NCBI GenBank assembly: GCA_027460525.1
Contig: JAPZAS010000004.1
Coordinates: 1 to 64,000 of the forward strand
Reading direction: 5' to 3'
Length of the DNA stretch: 64,000 nucleotides
DNA from: Candidatus Methanoperedens sp.
Lineage (GTDB): Archaea > Halobacteriota > Methanosarcinia > Methanosarcinales > Methanoperedenaceae
The position numbers were made by a program, and so were the translations under genes. Positions 27,218 through 35,501 of this stretch are shown here, one piece after another. Positions within the stretch are counted from its first letter, which is position 1; each line of letters opens with the position of its first letter. Under the pieces are notes generated by a model. It did not search any database. It saw nothing but the letters and a program-made list of their open reading frames with translations, and had not been told where the DNA came from.

Positions 27218-27955
27218 TTATTCGGATTCAACCCTGGGAGCCAGCATATAACTGACCTCGCCATGCCCTTCGGCTATCTTAAGCCGAAGCTTCAGGGGAT
27301 AGTCCTTTCCAAGATCGATTGTAATCTCATTGGCTTTCCCCACGATTTTGCTCATGTCCGAGAGATAGTCAAGCGAGAATAAGGATCTGGCTTCTGCCGG
27401 CTGGATATCTATTAGCTGGTCTTTGGTCATCTCCACCAGCACCTTATCCGTATCCCCTTCGGCTTCCATAAAGAAAACATCTCCTTTTACCCCTATGGAC
27501 ATATAATCGCTCACCTTTTCAGCAGCTTTAATCGCCCGTTTCATATCCTCGCCCCTGATAACTATGCGCGCAGGCAGGTCAAGGGCAGGGACTTTTGGTT
27601 CCTTCCTGATAGAAGAGGGGTCAAGCAGGGACATGGTGTAGGCAAGTCCGCGCATTCTGACAACGAGTTTATGGGCATTCTCGTCAAGCTCAAGTTCAAT
27701 ATTGTCGCTCTTATCTGCCATTTCCATTACCCCGTTCAATTTTGTCAGGTCGATGCCTAATTCTCCCTCTGTCGCTTCAAAGGAATCAAAGGCATCTTTT
27801 GCAAGGTCGAAACTCACCATGGCGACATTGGCAGGATCTACAGCCCTGACAGATATACCCTCAGGCGTAAGTTTAAACTTCGCTTCATCCACCAGTGTGG
27901 ATATCGATTCTATTGAATCCTTTAGTTTTTCAGCGCCAATTACTGCCTTAAACAT
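27218..27955 (-). CDS. pcn: DNA polymerase sliding clamp (PCNA)
   Basis: The 245-residue subunit of the homotrimeric clamp that tethers DNA polymerase B/D, ligase and Fen1. Two PCNA folds are joined by the interdomain connector near LLDPSSIRKEPKVPALDLPA. C-terminal APRVE is as in other euryarchaea. A GAGG lies just upstream of ATG 27955. First gene of the pcn-priL operon. Confidence 0.95.
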   Translation of the reverse strand: MFKAVIGAEKLKDSIESISTLVDEAKFKLTPEGISVRAVDPANVAMVSFDLAKDAFDSFEATEGELGIDLTKLNGVMEMADKSDNIELELDENAHKLVVRMRGLAYTMSLLDPSSIRKEPKVPALDLPARIVIRGEDMKRAIKAAEKVSDYMSIGVKGDVFFMEAEGDTDKVLVEMTKDQLIDIQPAEARSLFSLDYLSDMSKIVGKANEITIDLGKDYPLKLRLKIAEGHGEVSYMLAPRVESE

Positions 27956-28126
27956 TTTAAGCCTCCTCGATACAAATATAATATGGGATATTAATAAGTT
28001 ACTCTATCTATTTTATTCTATCCCTTTAAACAGCGATACTTTCAATCTTCTGCATTTTTAAAATTACAGGCTTAGAAGCACATTCAACAATATTTATTTT
28101 CAATGCAAACATTAATTAGTTAATAA

Positions 28127-28762
28127 ATGAATAGAGCATTCATTCAAATTTTAACGGGTGGCTTAAAGATTAACATGCACTGGCGTGAAAGAGAATTACT
28201 TGGGGTTGTGAAAAAAGGAAAACAGACAACCACTGAGATAGTGAGCAGGGTTAATATGAGCAAGGTAACAGCCCTGAAGTACCTGGAAAGCCTGAAAGAA
28301 AAAAATCTGGTTGATTACCAAGAGATAGGTCCTGCAAAGGTCTGGTTTTTAAAACCACAAGAAGGAGAAATTGAAAAGAAAGTCAAGGTGCTGGTTGCCG
28401 ACGATGATAAGAATGTCATAAACATTATCCGGGATTCGCTTGCTGCGGAATTATTTGAAGTTTTAGAAGCTGTGAATGGAAAAGAAGCATTGGGAATGGT
28501 TTTTGCTGAATCACCTGACATTCTTATTCTGGATATTATGATGCCGGACATGGATGGCTACAAGGTATGCGAGGAATTAAAAAAACATGAGCATACAAAG
28601 AATATGCCTATAATAATATTATCTGCAAAGGTCAGCGTGGAGGATAAGCTCAGGGCGATGGAAATGGGCATAGACGATTACATTGTAAAACCTTTTGACC
28701 CGAGGGAGTTAAAGGCAAGAATAAAAATGAGGATGAGGCAAAATAATTCGAATCATGCCTGA
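28127..28762 (+). CDS. Winged-helix plus receiver-domain response regulator
   Basis: A 211-residue protein with the unusual order DNA-binding domain first, receiver second. Residues 17-78 are a winged helix (TTTEIVSRVNMSKVTALKYL). Residues 85-205 form a receiver with acidic pocket VADDDKN, phospho-acceptor Asp136 in LILDIMMPDMDGY, and KPFD near the end. It lies 0.8 kb from the PAS histidine kinase on the same strand, a plausible partner. ATG 28127 seems nearly leaderless; an alternative ATG at 28175 would remove the first 16 residues only. Confidence 0.88.
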   Translation: MNRAFIQILTGGLKINMHWRERELLGVVKKGKQTTTEIVSRVNMSKVTALKYLESLKEKNLVDYQEIGPAKVWFLKPQEGEIEKKVKVLVADDDKNVINIIRDSLAAELFEVLEAVNGKEALGMVFAESPDILILDIMMPDMDGYKVCEELKKHEHTKNMPIIILSAKVSVEDKLRAMEMGIDDYIVKPFDPRELKARIKMRMRQNNSNHA

Positions 28763-28780
28763 TAATTTTAAAAATTAAAG

Positions 28781-29002
28781 CTATGCTTCTATCTCGGGAT
28801 ACTGGCCTATTACTTCAGCTGCTGCAATGGTATCCACAAAATTTTCTCTCTGGATTTTACCCTTTGCCTCATTGAATTTCTGCTGCCACACGCTTATCTG
28901 CTCTATTGCGAACTTAGCCCGCTGGAAGTGGTCAAGTCTCCGAAATTCTTTATCCATGTCGTTCAACAATGTTTCGATTCTGTTTTCATTTTTTTCTTCC
29001 AT
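28781..29002 (-). CDS. Small coiled-coil protein (73 aa) behind structured leader
   Basis: MEEKNENRIETLLNDMDKEF begins a wholly helical, charged protein ending YPEIEA. ATG 29002 has the strong site AGGAGGT upstream; reading further upstream would enter the structured leader. No family recognised. It lies between the response regulator and the histidine kinase but on the opposite strand. A ~110-nt leader with two hairpins precedes it (separate entry). Confidence 0.65.
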   Translation of the reverse strand: MEEKNENRIETLLNDMDKEFRRLDHFQRAKFAIEQISVWQQKFNEAKGKIQRENFVDTIAAAEVIGQYPEIEA

Positions 29003-29176
29003 CTTTTTACCTCCTATTTTTATCTTAATTATTGGAAATGTGCCCTTCACCTGGTTACTGATGCAAAGGTTGGGCACGATGATTTCCCACTCCTTGCTCC
29101 TCTGTCACGAGCAAGGGTAATCGTATGTTATAATGGTATTTAAATTTTTCTATTAAATCCATTCATTTTTAAACGC
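29003..29176 (-). ncRNA. Structured leader RNA A with its promoter (candidate regulatory RNA)
   Basis: Reading the minus strand: an A/T-rich block, TATA element AATTTAAATACC (29135-29146), then an expected start near 29117. The RNA would begin with hairpin P1, an 8-bp stem CCTTGCTC/GAGCAAGG (29092-29116). P2 is a long stem of GGAAAT plus GTGCCC against GGGCAC plus ATTTCC (29034-29087) with a four-base bulge. The AGGAGGT site of the 73-residue gene follows P2 unpaired. The two ends of the module are repeated in element B. It could be a riboswitch-like leader or an sRNA. Confidence 0.55.
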
Positions 29177-29227
29177 TCTGCAAATAGATAAAATATTTTG
29201 TTTAGGATAATGAACGTTCAACCACAC

Positions 29228-29402
29228 TTTAATTACTGGAAGTGTGCCCCTCTCCTGAATACGGGATCTTAATACATAGGAAAGTTAGGAGCGATAACCG
29301 ATCCGGGAGATGGGCAACTAACCCCAACCATGCCAACCAATAAGAGTATGCCAGTAAAGTATTTAAAACTTTCTAATTAGTTCATTAATTTTTAAACGCT
29401 AT
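29228..29402 (-). ncRNA. Structured RNA element B, paralogue of A without downstream gene
   Basis: Shares with A a ~45-bp promoter block (AGCGTTTAAAAAT, then A/T-rich, TTTAAATAC; about 29357-29402) and a ~29-bp 3' block containing GGAARTGTGCCC (29228-29256). The middle differs in sequence but again folds: TGCCCCTCTCC pairs with GGAGATGGGCA (29245-29255 with 29306-29316, one mismatch), and GGATC with GATCC inside. No start codon or ribosome site follows before element A, so B may be a stand-alone small RNA or a relic. Confidence 0.5.
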
Positions 29403-29549
29403 GTACAACCCCTCTATTTCTACTGGAACTTGATATTTCAAGATATAGGGATGATTTCTCAGGTAAACACAGCCAATTCAGTTTTCCACAAAACTTATCA
29501 TAATTCAAACCAAAATTAAACGAAGAAAGGTGAAGTTTACCTGCATAAA
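29403..29549 (+). promoter_or_regulatory. Leader/promoter region of the PAS histidine kinase
   Basis: A 147-base non-coding stretch. It holds AGGTAAAC (29461-29468) and its reverse complement GTTTACCT (29535-29542), which could pair in the transcript close to ATG 29550. No strong TATA box is evident and the nearest AAAGGTG is about 17 bases from the ATG. Little else can be said. Confidence 0.3.
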
Positions 29550-31916
29550 ATGAATAAAAAAGAAAAAAATTCAAAACTCGGTGGGGAAAATTCTGGAACC
29601 CCTCACAACTCCAAAAGCAATAAGGAATCGAAGGAGGAATTGAAAAGTCTGATTGAAAGTGTTCCTCTCGGCATTTCAATCACAACTCTTGAAGGGATAA
29701 CAACTGAAGTAAACTCCACTATGCTGAAAATATTTGGCTACGACTCAAAAGAATCCTTCTTAAAAATACCTGCTTCTGCTTTCTATTACGACCCTGAGGA
29801 CAGGAAGAGATTAGTTGAACTCGCTAAAAAGGGTACGGGTAAAGATTTTGAAGCACGCTTTATGCGTAAGGATGGTACTGTATTCTGGGGCTCTCTAAGC
29901 TCAATAACTCAGACAAACTCAACTGGGGAGATTCTGCTAACCAATGCATTCCAGGACATCACAGAGCGCAAGCTGATCGAGGAGGCGCTGCGGGAGAGCG
30001 AGCAAAAATACCGCAACCTATTCGACAGTGCAGTTGATGCAATCATAACCATCGACCTTGAAGACAGGATTACCTCCTGGAATCAAGGCGCAGAGAGGAT
30101 ATTTGGATGGACCAGCGAAGCGATAGGAAAGAACCTCAATGAGCTAACAATTCCCAAGGATCTGCAATCCGAGAGGAAAAAGATCTTGCGTGATGCCTTA
30201 ACGGGCAAAAATATTACAGGGATTGAGACGGTTCGCCTGCGCAAGGACGGCAGAAGAGTTGACGTGAGTTTGACCTTCTCTCCGATAATAAATACAGAGG
30301 GGAAAATTATCGGCTTATCGGGTATACTCAGGGACATCACAGAGCGCAAGCAGGCTGAAAAAGAACGCCTGCGCCTGATCGAGGAAATAAAGAAAAGGCA
30401 CGGGCAAGCAGAAAATTTAGCGATGAACCTTAAGAAAGAGCGTGATACCCTCCAGATAATCATGGAAAATACCGGGACACAGCTTGCCTACCTCGACTCG
30501 AATTTCAATTTCGTCAGGGTGAACTCAGCATACGCAGATGGTTCAGGGCATAAGAAGGGGGAACTGATAGGCAAAAACTATTTCGAGCTTTTCCCTGACC
30601 CTGAAAACAAGGCAATATTTGAGAGGGTTAGAGATACAGGAGAGGCTGTAGAGTTCAAAGCCAGGCCCTTTGAGTTTCCAGACCAGCCATGGAGAGGCAC
30701 CACCTACAGGGACTGGACGCTTACTCCAATCAAGGAAGCTTCAGGGAAAGTTGACAGGCTGGTATTATCTCTTGTGGACGTGACCGAGCGCATAAAAGCC
30801 GAACAGGCTACCCAGAAAGCTCTGACCTATGCGGAAAGCATTGTAGATACAGTACCTCAACCCCTTGTAATCATCGATTCAAGCCTGAGAGTGAAAACTG
30901 CGAATCATGCTTTTTATAAAATATTCAAGGTCTCGATAGAAGATACTAAGGACAAATTGCTCTATGAACTTGGGAACCGCCAGTGGGATATTCCTGAGTT
31001 GAGAAAATTGCTGGAGGAGGTTATCCCCAGGAATAAACATGTCAAGGATTTCAGGGTTGACCACGAATTCCCAATTATAGGAAAAAGGACGATGCTGCTC
31101 AATGCCAGCTCATTCTACCAGGATGGTGCAGAGATGATTCTACTTGCCATCGATGATATTACCGAGCGCGAAAAAATAGAAGAAGTACGTCTTGAAAACG
31201 AGCGGCTCATGAGTGCGAGCAGAGCCAGGTCAGAGTTTTTGACCGTGATGAGCCATGAACTGCGCACTCCTCTTACTTCAATAATCGGTTATTCGATACT
31301 CCTTAAGGAAAAGACCTACGGGGGATTGAACGAAAAACAGGAGTTCTATGTGGATAATACTCTTACAAGCAGCAAACACCTGCTTGATCTTATCAACGGT
31401 ATTCTCGACCTTGCAAAAATAGAAGCCGGGAAGATAGAACTGGCTTTCGAGGATGTATCTGTGCCAGATACAATAAACGAGGTGCTATACCTAATGAAAG
31501 AGAAAGCTGCAGGGCAGAATATTGTTCTGAAAAAAGAACTTGACCCTGCCATGTCGCTCATAAAAGCAGACAGGCAGAAATTTAAGCAGATATTGTTCAA
31601 CCTGCTTAGCAATGCATTGAAATTCAGCAAGGAAGACGGGGGTACTGTTACAATATCAGCGAAAAAAGAAGGGAATATGGCAAAAATTTCAATCTCTGAC
31701 GCAGGCATAGGAATCAGGGAGGACGACATACCAAAACTTTTCCAGAAATTCGAACAGCTTGATTCTGGAATATCCAGAAAATACGGCGGAACGGGGCTGG
31801 GACTTGCGATAACAAAACAGCTCGTGGAGCTGCACGGAGGGAAGATCACAGTTGAGAGCAGGTACAGAGAAGGCAGCACGTTTACCTTTTTACTGCCGAC
31901 AGCAGGAAGAGAGTAA
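29550..31916 (+). CDS. Multi-PAS sensor histidine kinase
   Basis: A 788-residue soluble kinase without transmembrane segments, so it senses a cytoplasmic signal. Four PAS domains occur at about 35-145, 150-265, 295-415 and 425-535; the junctions carry repeated DITERK-type ends. The HisKA domain contains phospho-acceptor His569 in FLTVMSHELRTPLTS. The HATPase_c domain has the N box NLLSNALKFS, G1 DAGIGIREDD and G2 GTGLGLAI. The nearby receiver protein at 28.1 kb is a possible partner. Such kinases in Methanosarcinales are generally taken to be of bacterial origin. Confidence 0.93.
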   Translation: MNKKEKNSKLGGENSGTPHNSKSNKESKEELKSLIESVPLGISITTLEGITTEVNSTMLKIFGYDSKESFLKIPASAFYYDPEDRKRLVELAKKGTGKDFEARFMRKDGTVFWGSLSSITQTNSTGEILLTNAFQDITERKLIEEALRESEQKYRNLFDSAVDAIITIDLEDRITSWNQGAERIFGWTSEAIGKNLNELTIPKDLQSERKKILRDALTGKNITGIETVRLRKDGRRVDVSLTFSPIINTEGKIIGLSGILRDITERKQAEKERLRLIEEIKKRHGQAENLAMNLKKERDTLQIIMENTGTQLAYLDSNFNFVRVNSAYADGSGHKKGELIGKNYFELFPDPENKAIFERVRDTGEAVEFKARPFEFPDQPWRGTTYRDWTLTPIKEASGKVDRLVLSLVDVTERIKAEQATQKALTYAESIVDTVPQPLVIIDSSLRVKTANHAFYKIFKVSIEDTKDKLLYELGNRQWDIPELRKLLEEVIPRNKHVKDFRVDHEFPIIGKRTMLLNASSFYQDGAEMILLAIDDITEREKIEEVRLENERLMSASRARSEFLTVMSHELRTPLTSIIGYSILLKEKTYGGLNEKQEFYVDNTLTSSKHLLDLINGILDLAKIEAGKIELAFEDVSVPDTINEVLYLMKEKAAGQNIVLKKELDPAMSLIKADRQKFKQILFNLLSNALKFSKEDGGTVTISAKKEGNMAKISISDAGIGIREDDIPKLFQKFEQLDSGISRKYGGTGLGLAITKQLVELHGGKITVESRYREGSTFTFLLPTAGRE

Positions 31917-31963
31917 TAAAACAGCGATACTTTCATATCCAGCTTTTACATTTATTGCAGTGT

Positions 31964-32446
31964 ATGACAAGATCGATTGATATCGCACTCACTCGTGCTG
32001 AAGCCGGAGACGGCATGGAAACAGTATATGAAAATGTATGCACACTTGCAACAGAGCCAGAACTGTGCTTTAATTATGCCACAACAGAGGAATTGAAAAA
32101 CTGGGGATTTTCAGAAGGTTGTTTTAGCGGTTTGTTGCTGGATAAGAAGGATGTAATAATACAGGTGGTTACCACATTTCAGAATCGCGACGGGGCAAAC
32201 CAGGCATATAATGCAGACGTGAATTATTTAAAGGAGAACAATTACGGAAGGCCTGTAAAAGCAAAAACAGTAGGTGAAGCGTCAATTATTTTAAAGAAAA
32301 GGCAAAGCGATGGCACAACGTATAATCTCCTGTTCTTAAAAAGCAATGTTTTTGCAGCGGTAAGTGCGAAGTACAAGAAAGATAAAGCTGGTAATATCGA
32401 GCATCTAAGAGGGATTGCTGAAAAAATACAGGAAAAAATCAGGTAA
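31964..32446 (+). CDS. Conserved-looking soluble protein, unknown (160 aa)
   Basis: A mixed alpha/beta protein with no signal peptide or membrane helix. Recognisable only as a compact domain: CTLATEPELCFNYATTEELK, then VVTTFQNRDGANQAYN and a basic C-terminal helix. Three Cys lie in the first 60 residues. It follows the histidine kinase by 47 bases with its own promoter-like sequence (31919-31935), so it may be separately transcribed. No family recognised. Confidence 0.6.
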   Translation: MTRSIDIALTRAEAGDGMETVYENVCTLATEPELCFNYATTEELKNWGFSEGCFSGLLLDKKDVIIQVVTTFQNRDGANQAYNADVNYLKENNYGRPVKAKTVGEASIILKKRQSDGTTYNLLFLKSNVFAAVSAKYKKDKAGNIEHLRGIAEKIQEKIR

Positions 32447-32533
32447 TTGTTAATTTTTGTACTGCTTCAACTCAATCATATAGAGCTTAAGTATTATTAC
32501 TTATAAAAGAGTTATAATAATCAGGTGATTGAA

Positions 32534-32764
32534 ATGAATATCGACGTAGAGACAATAGCTAAGAAAGTTGATGCTCTTGAATCTAAAATATCTGAGCTTG
32601 AAAAACCCCCTACGCCTCGCATAATCGATGCCAATACCAAGAAAATAAAGGATGCACTTAAAAGATATTTTAGATCCTCGAGCGAGATTAGAACTCTCTG
32701 GAAGGGGAGATTATCGGCAGTAGAGGAAGTCAGAGCAATGCGGAGACATGCAAGAGGCTACTGA
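32534..32764 (+). CDS. Antitoxin-like protein upstream of PIN gene
   Basis: A 76-residue protein. The first part (VETIAKKVDALESKISELEK) is a coiled coil and the second a basic region ending RAMRRHARGY. Size, charge and position immediately before a PIN-domain gene (stop TGA adjoins its ATG) suggest a VapB-like antitoxin, although no standard AbrB or RHH fold is obvious. AGGTGAT precedes ATG 32534. Confidence 0.6.
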   Translation: MNIDVETIAKKVDALESKISELEKPPTPRIIDANTKKIKDALKRYFRSSSEIRTLWKGRLSAVEEVRAMRRHARGY

Positions 32765-33196
32765 ATGCTAAAGTTGCTTACTCTTGACTCAAACATCTTT
32801 ATTAGCGAGACAAAAGGGAATGAAAAGTAGAGCGATAAGTGCACAGATATAATTTCTCGGATAGGTTCTGATTTTTTGCTTGTAGAACCAACAGTTCTTC
32901 TTGCGGAAATTGGAAACGCTATTGGCAGAAATGTCGGCATAAAATCTGGAGCAAACAGAGTTATTGAGGTTGAAAATATTGTTTCCTGGTTTACCGCATG
33001 CGATAAAGAATTCTGCAAAAAGGCTGGAATAACTGGGGCTGTGCACAGGATATATTCAACCGATTCCTTATACTTACAAACCGCTCTGGACTCGTACTCG
33101 ATTCTTTTATCTCTTGACAATGAGGACTTTATTTTAAAATTGAAAGATGAAAATTTACCGATTGAGGTTTATCATCCAGAAGATTTTCCATATTAA
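32765..33196 (+). pseudogene. PIN-domain (VapC-like) toxin with in-frame TAG
   Basis: The frame opened by ATG 32765 reads LTLDSNIFISETKGNEK and then TAG at codon 22 (32828-32830), after which it stays open to 33196. The rest keeps the PIN acidic residues: E in VEPTVLLAEIGNAIG, D in YSTDSLYL and D in SLDNEDF, with the first D in LTLDSN. PIN homologues commonly have Tyr at the TAG position, so one point change explains it. It is probably an inactivated toxin; amber suppression or pyrrolysine decoding is possible but unsupported. Confidence 0.75.
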
Positions 33197-33257
33197 TTAG
33201 GCAGTCCACGCCGATGCCCCGGCTTTCGCCTTGTAAGGGATTTGTAGTCTTTTTCAC

Positions 33258-34469
33258 TTACACGAACATCCCCGCTACTTCCTCTTTCGTTTCCTTGACT
33301 ATTATCTTGTTATAGGCATCCTTGAAGTCCTGCATGGTAACAGCTTTGCCTCTTCGCCTGATTACAAACATCCCTGCCTCTGTAACGATTGCCTTTAATT
33401 CAGCGCCGCTTAACCCCTCAGTTATTTTTGTTAACTCTTCAAGATCAACATTTTCAAGTTTCATGTTTCGTGTATGTATCTTAAATATTTCCTTACGCCC
33501 TTCGGCATCAGGCGATGGTATATCGATTATCCTGTCAAACCTTCCGGGCCGCAATAGCGCAGGGTCGAGAAGGTCGATGCGGTTTGTGGCTGCAACTATT
33601 CTCACATCTCCACGCGTATCAAAGCCATCAAGTTCAGCCAGCAACTGAACCATCGTCCTGTTTACTTCCGAGGAACCCGTGGTGCCGTCATAGGTTCTTC
33701 TGCTTCCCACGGCATCTATCTCATCGATGAAAACGATACTCGGAGCTTTTTCCCTTGCTATGTTGAACACATCCCTTACAAGCCTTGCCCCTTCTCCTAT
33801 GTATTTCTGCACAAGCTCACTCCCGCTCATCCTGATAAAAGTGGCTTTAGCCCTGTGCGCCACGGCTTTTGCTATGAGGGTCTTGCCGTTCCCGGGAGGA
33901 CCGTAAAGCAGTATTCCGTGGGGAGGTTCAATCCCCACCTCAGCAAAAAGCTCAGGGTTTGTGAGCGGAAGTTCAAGCGTTTCTATGACTTCCTCGATCT
34001 GCTTTTGCAAGCCTCCTATCATGTTGTAATCCACATCCGGAGCTTCTATCAGTTCCATTACCCGTGCACGGACGTCAACGGATCTTGACAATACTTTTAC
34101 AATTGCAAGGTTTCCTGTAACAGCAACTCTTGCTCCTGTTTCTATCTCCGGGATAAGCTCATCGGGTATCTTGGTCACCACTTCCTGATTGCTTCCGTGC
34201 TGTCTTAATAGTGCCATATCATCAAGCACTTCAACAATACTGCAAATGAACAACGGCGGCTTCTTCAACTGTTCTATCTGTTTCTGATATTCCTGAACGG
34301 TCTGGATATATTTATTATTCAGAACAGCGGCTTCAAGAAGCCTTGAATGCATCTCTTTTATCTGGTTTTTCAGCGACTCAAGGGTTTCCTGAAGTTCTTT
34401 TATCTCAGCCTCAGAGTCTTTTTTTATCGTGCCCCCGGTAACAGGAGTCTTTGCTATTGCATCTGCCAT
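33258..34469 (-). CDS. pan: Proteasome-activating nucleotidase PAN
   Basis: A 403-residue AAA+ ATPase that unfolds substrates for the 20S proteasome. An N-terminal coiled coil (about 18-70) and an OB domain (75-150) precede the AAA module: Walker A GPPGNGKT, Walker B IVFIDEIDA and the arginine-finger region RPGRFDR. The C terminus ends GMFV, where the family gate-opening HbYX motif has Tyr; Phe here is a variant. It is divergent from the UPF0200 kinase-like gene, with a 76-bp shared promoter region. Confidence 0.95.
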   Translation of the reverse strand: MADAIAKTPVTGGTIKKDSEAEIKELQETLESLKNQIKEMHSRLLEAAVLNNKYIQTVQEYQKQIEQLKKPPLFICSIVEVLDDMALLRQHGSNQEVVTKIPDELIPEIETGARVAVTGNLAIVKVLSRSVDVRARVMELIEAPDVDYNMIGGLQKQIEEVIETLELPLTNPELFAEVGIEPPHGILLYGPPGNGKTLIAKAVAHRAKATFIRMSGSELVQKYIGEGARLVRDVFNIAREKAPSIVFIDEIDAVGSRRTYDGTTGSSEVNRTMVQLLAELDGFDTRGDVRIVAATNRIDLLDPALLRPGRFDRIIDIPSPDAEGRKEIFKIHTRNMKLENVDLEELTKITEGLSGAELKAIVTEAGMFVIRRRGKAVTMQDFKDAYNKIIVKETKEEVAGMFV

Positions 34470-34545
34470 ATATACTATACTCTGGACTTATTTCCATATA
34501 AACATTACATAGATTTAATATCTTCAAGCAAGATTTACTCGCCCC

Positions 34546-35082
34546 ATGAAGCTCATTGCATTTGTAGGAATGCCGGCATCAGGAAAATCAGAAGCCGCAG
34601 CCATAGCAAGAAGCCTTAATATCCCTGTTATCAACATGGGCGATGTTGTAAGGGAAGAAACTGCAAAACGCGGTCTTCCTCCCACGGATGAGAATATCGG
34701 AGGCACGGGAACTGCGCTTCGCAGGGAAGAGGGCTTGGATGCGGTTGCAAAACGCTGTGTTCCCAGAATCCCGTTGAATTCCCGTGTGGCAGTGGTTGAC
34801 GGGATACGGAATATAGAGGAAGTAAATTACTTCAAAAAAACATTCGGGGATGATTTTAAACTTATAGCGATTCACACTCCTTTTGAACTGCGGTTTGAAC
34901 GCGTGAAAAGGCGCTCCCGTTCAGACGATATGAGCAGCATGGAGGAATTAAAAAGACGGGATGAACGTGAAAAAGGCTGGGGACTTTATTCCGCCATCGA
35001 AACTGCGGATGTGACCATCGAGAATACCGGCACTATTGAAAAATTTCGAAAACAAATGGAACAATTGCTAAGAGATTTATGA
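34546..35082 (+). CDS. UPF0200 P-loop nucleotide kinase-like protein
   Basis: A 178-residue P-loop protein: MKLIAFVGMPASGKSEAAAI is the Walker A region, VVREETAKRG and DGIRNIEEVNYF resemble nucleoside monophosphate and dephospho-CoA kinases, and RRSRSDD a lid. It belongs to the archaeal UPF0200 family; the substrate is not established. The stop overlaps the ATG of the next gene (ATGA). Confidence 0.85.
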   Translation: MKLIAFVGMPASGKSEAAAIARSLNIPVINMGDVVREETAKRGLPPTDENIGGTGTALRREEGLDAVAKRCVPRIPLNSRVAVVDGIRNIEEVNYFKKTFGDDFKLIAIHTPFELRFERVKRRSRSDDMSSMEELKRRDEREKGWGLYSAIETADVTIENTGTIEKFRKQMEQLLRDL

Positions 35083-35501
35083 AAGTAACGCTGAAAGTCT
35101 CTGCACTGGTCTATCCAACTGAAATCGAGGAAAATGTCAAGAAAGCAATAACCAATTTATTTCCTGTTGAACTTCATACTGAAGAGTTTGGAATCCCGCG
35201 GCTCTGCGGTGAAGGAAACCTTGAGGGCCTGCGTTCGCTGCACCTTCGTTTAAGGGAGGAGCAGATTCTTGATACTGCGCGCCATGTTCTCATGTCTGGT
35301 ATTTCAGGGAATACAACACAGTTTCGTTTGAATAAACAGGTGGCTTTCACGGGAAAGGTGAACTTCCCGGCAGGTGAGGAAAGCCTGGGTTCGGTATATG
35401 TTGAGATAACTGCAGAGAATAGGGAAGACCTTTTGAAAATTATCGACTGGCTTGCACCCCAAACAATCGAAGGCAAGCCGATTGAGGAGATCGAGCTGTA
35501 A
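35079..35501 (+). CDS. UPF0201 RNA-binding-like protein
   Basis: A 140-residue archaeal protein of the UPF0201 family: VSALVYPTEIEENVKKAI, then a ferredoxin-like alternation, LRLREEQILDTARHV and LNKQVAFTGKVNF. The family fold resembles RNA-binding domains (S5/L5-like), but no role is proven. It overlaps both UPF0200 (four bases) and the cytochrome c maturation gene (one base), so these are one operon. Confidence 0.8.
   Translation: MKVTLKVSALVYPTEIEENVKKAITNLFPVELHTEEFGIPRLCGEGNLEGLRSLHLRLREEQILDTARHVLMSGISGNTTQFRLNKQVAFTGKVNFPAGEESLGSVYVEITAENREDLLKIIDWLAPQTIEGKPIEEIEL

Noticed and set aside
32828-32830. Pyrrolysine insertion at the TAG in the PIN gene
   Set aside because: No pyl genes are in the window, TAG terminates several normal genes here (for example cbiQ), and PIN proteins have no need of pyrrolysine. 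Kept only as a check.
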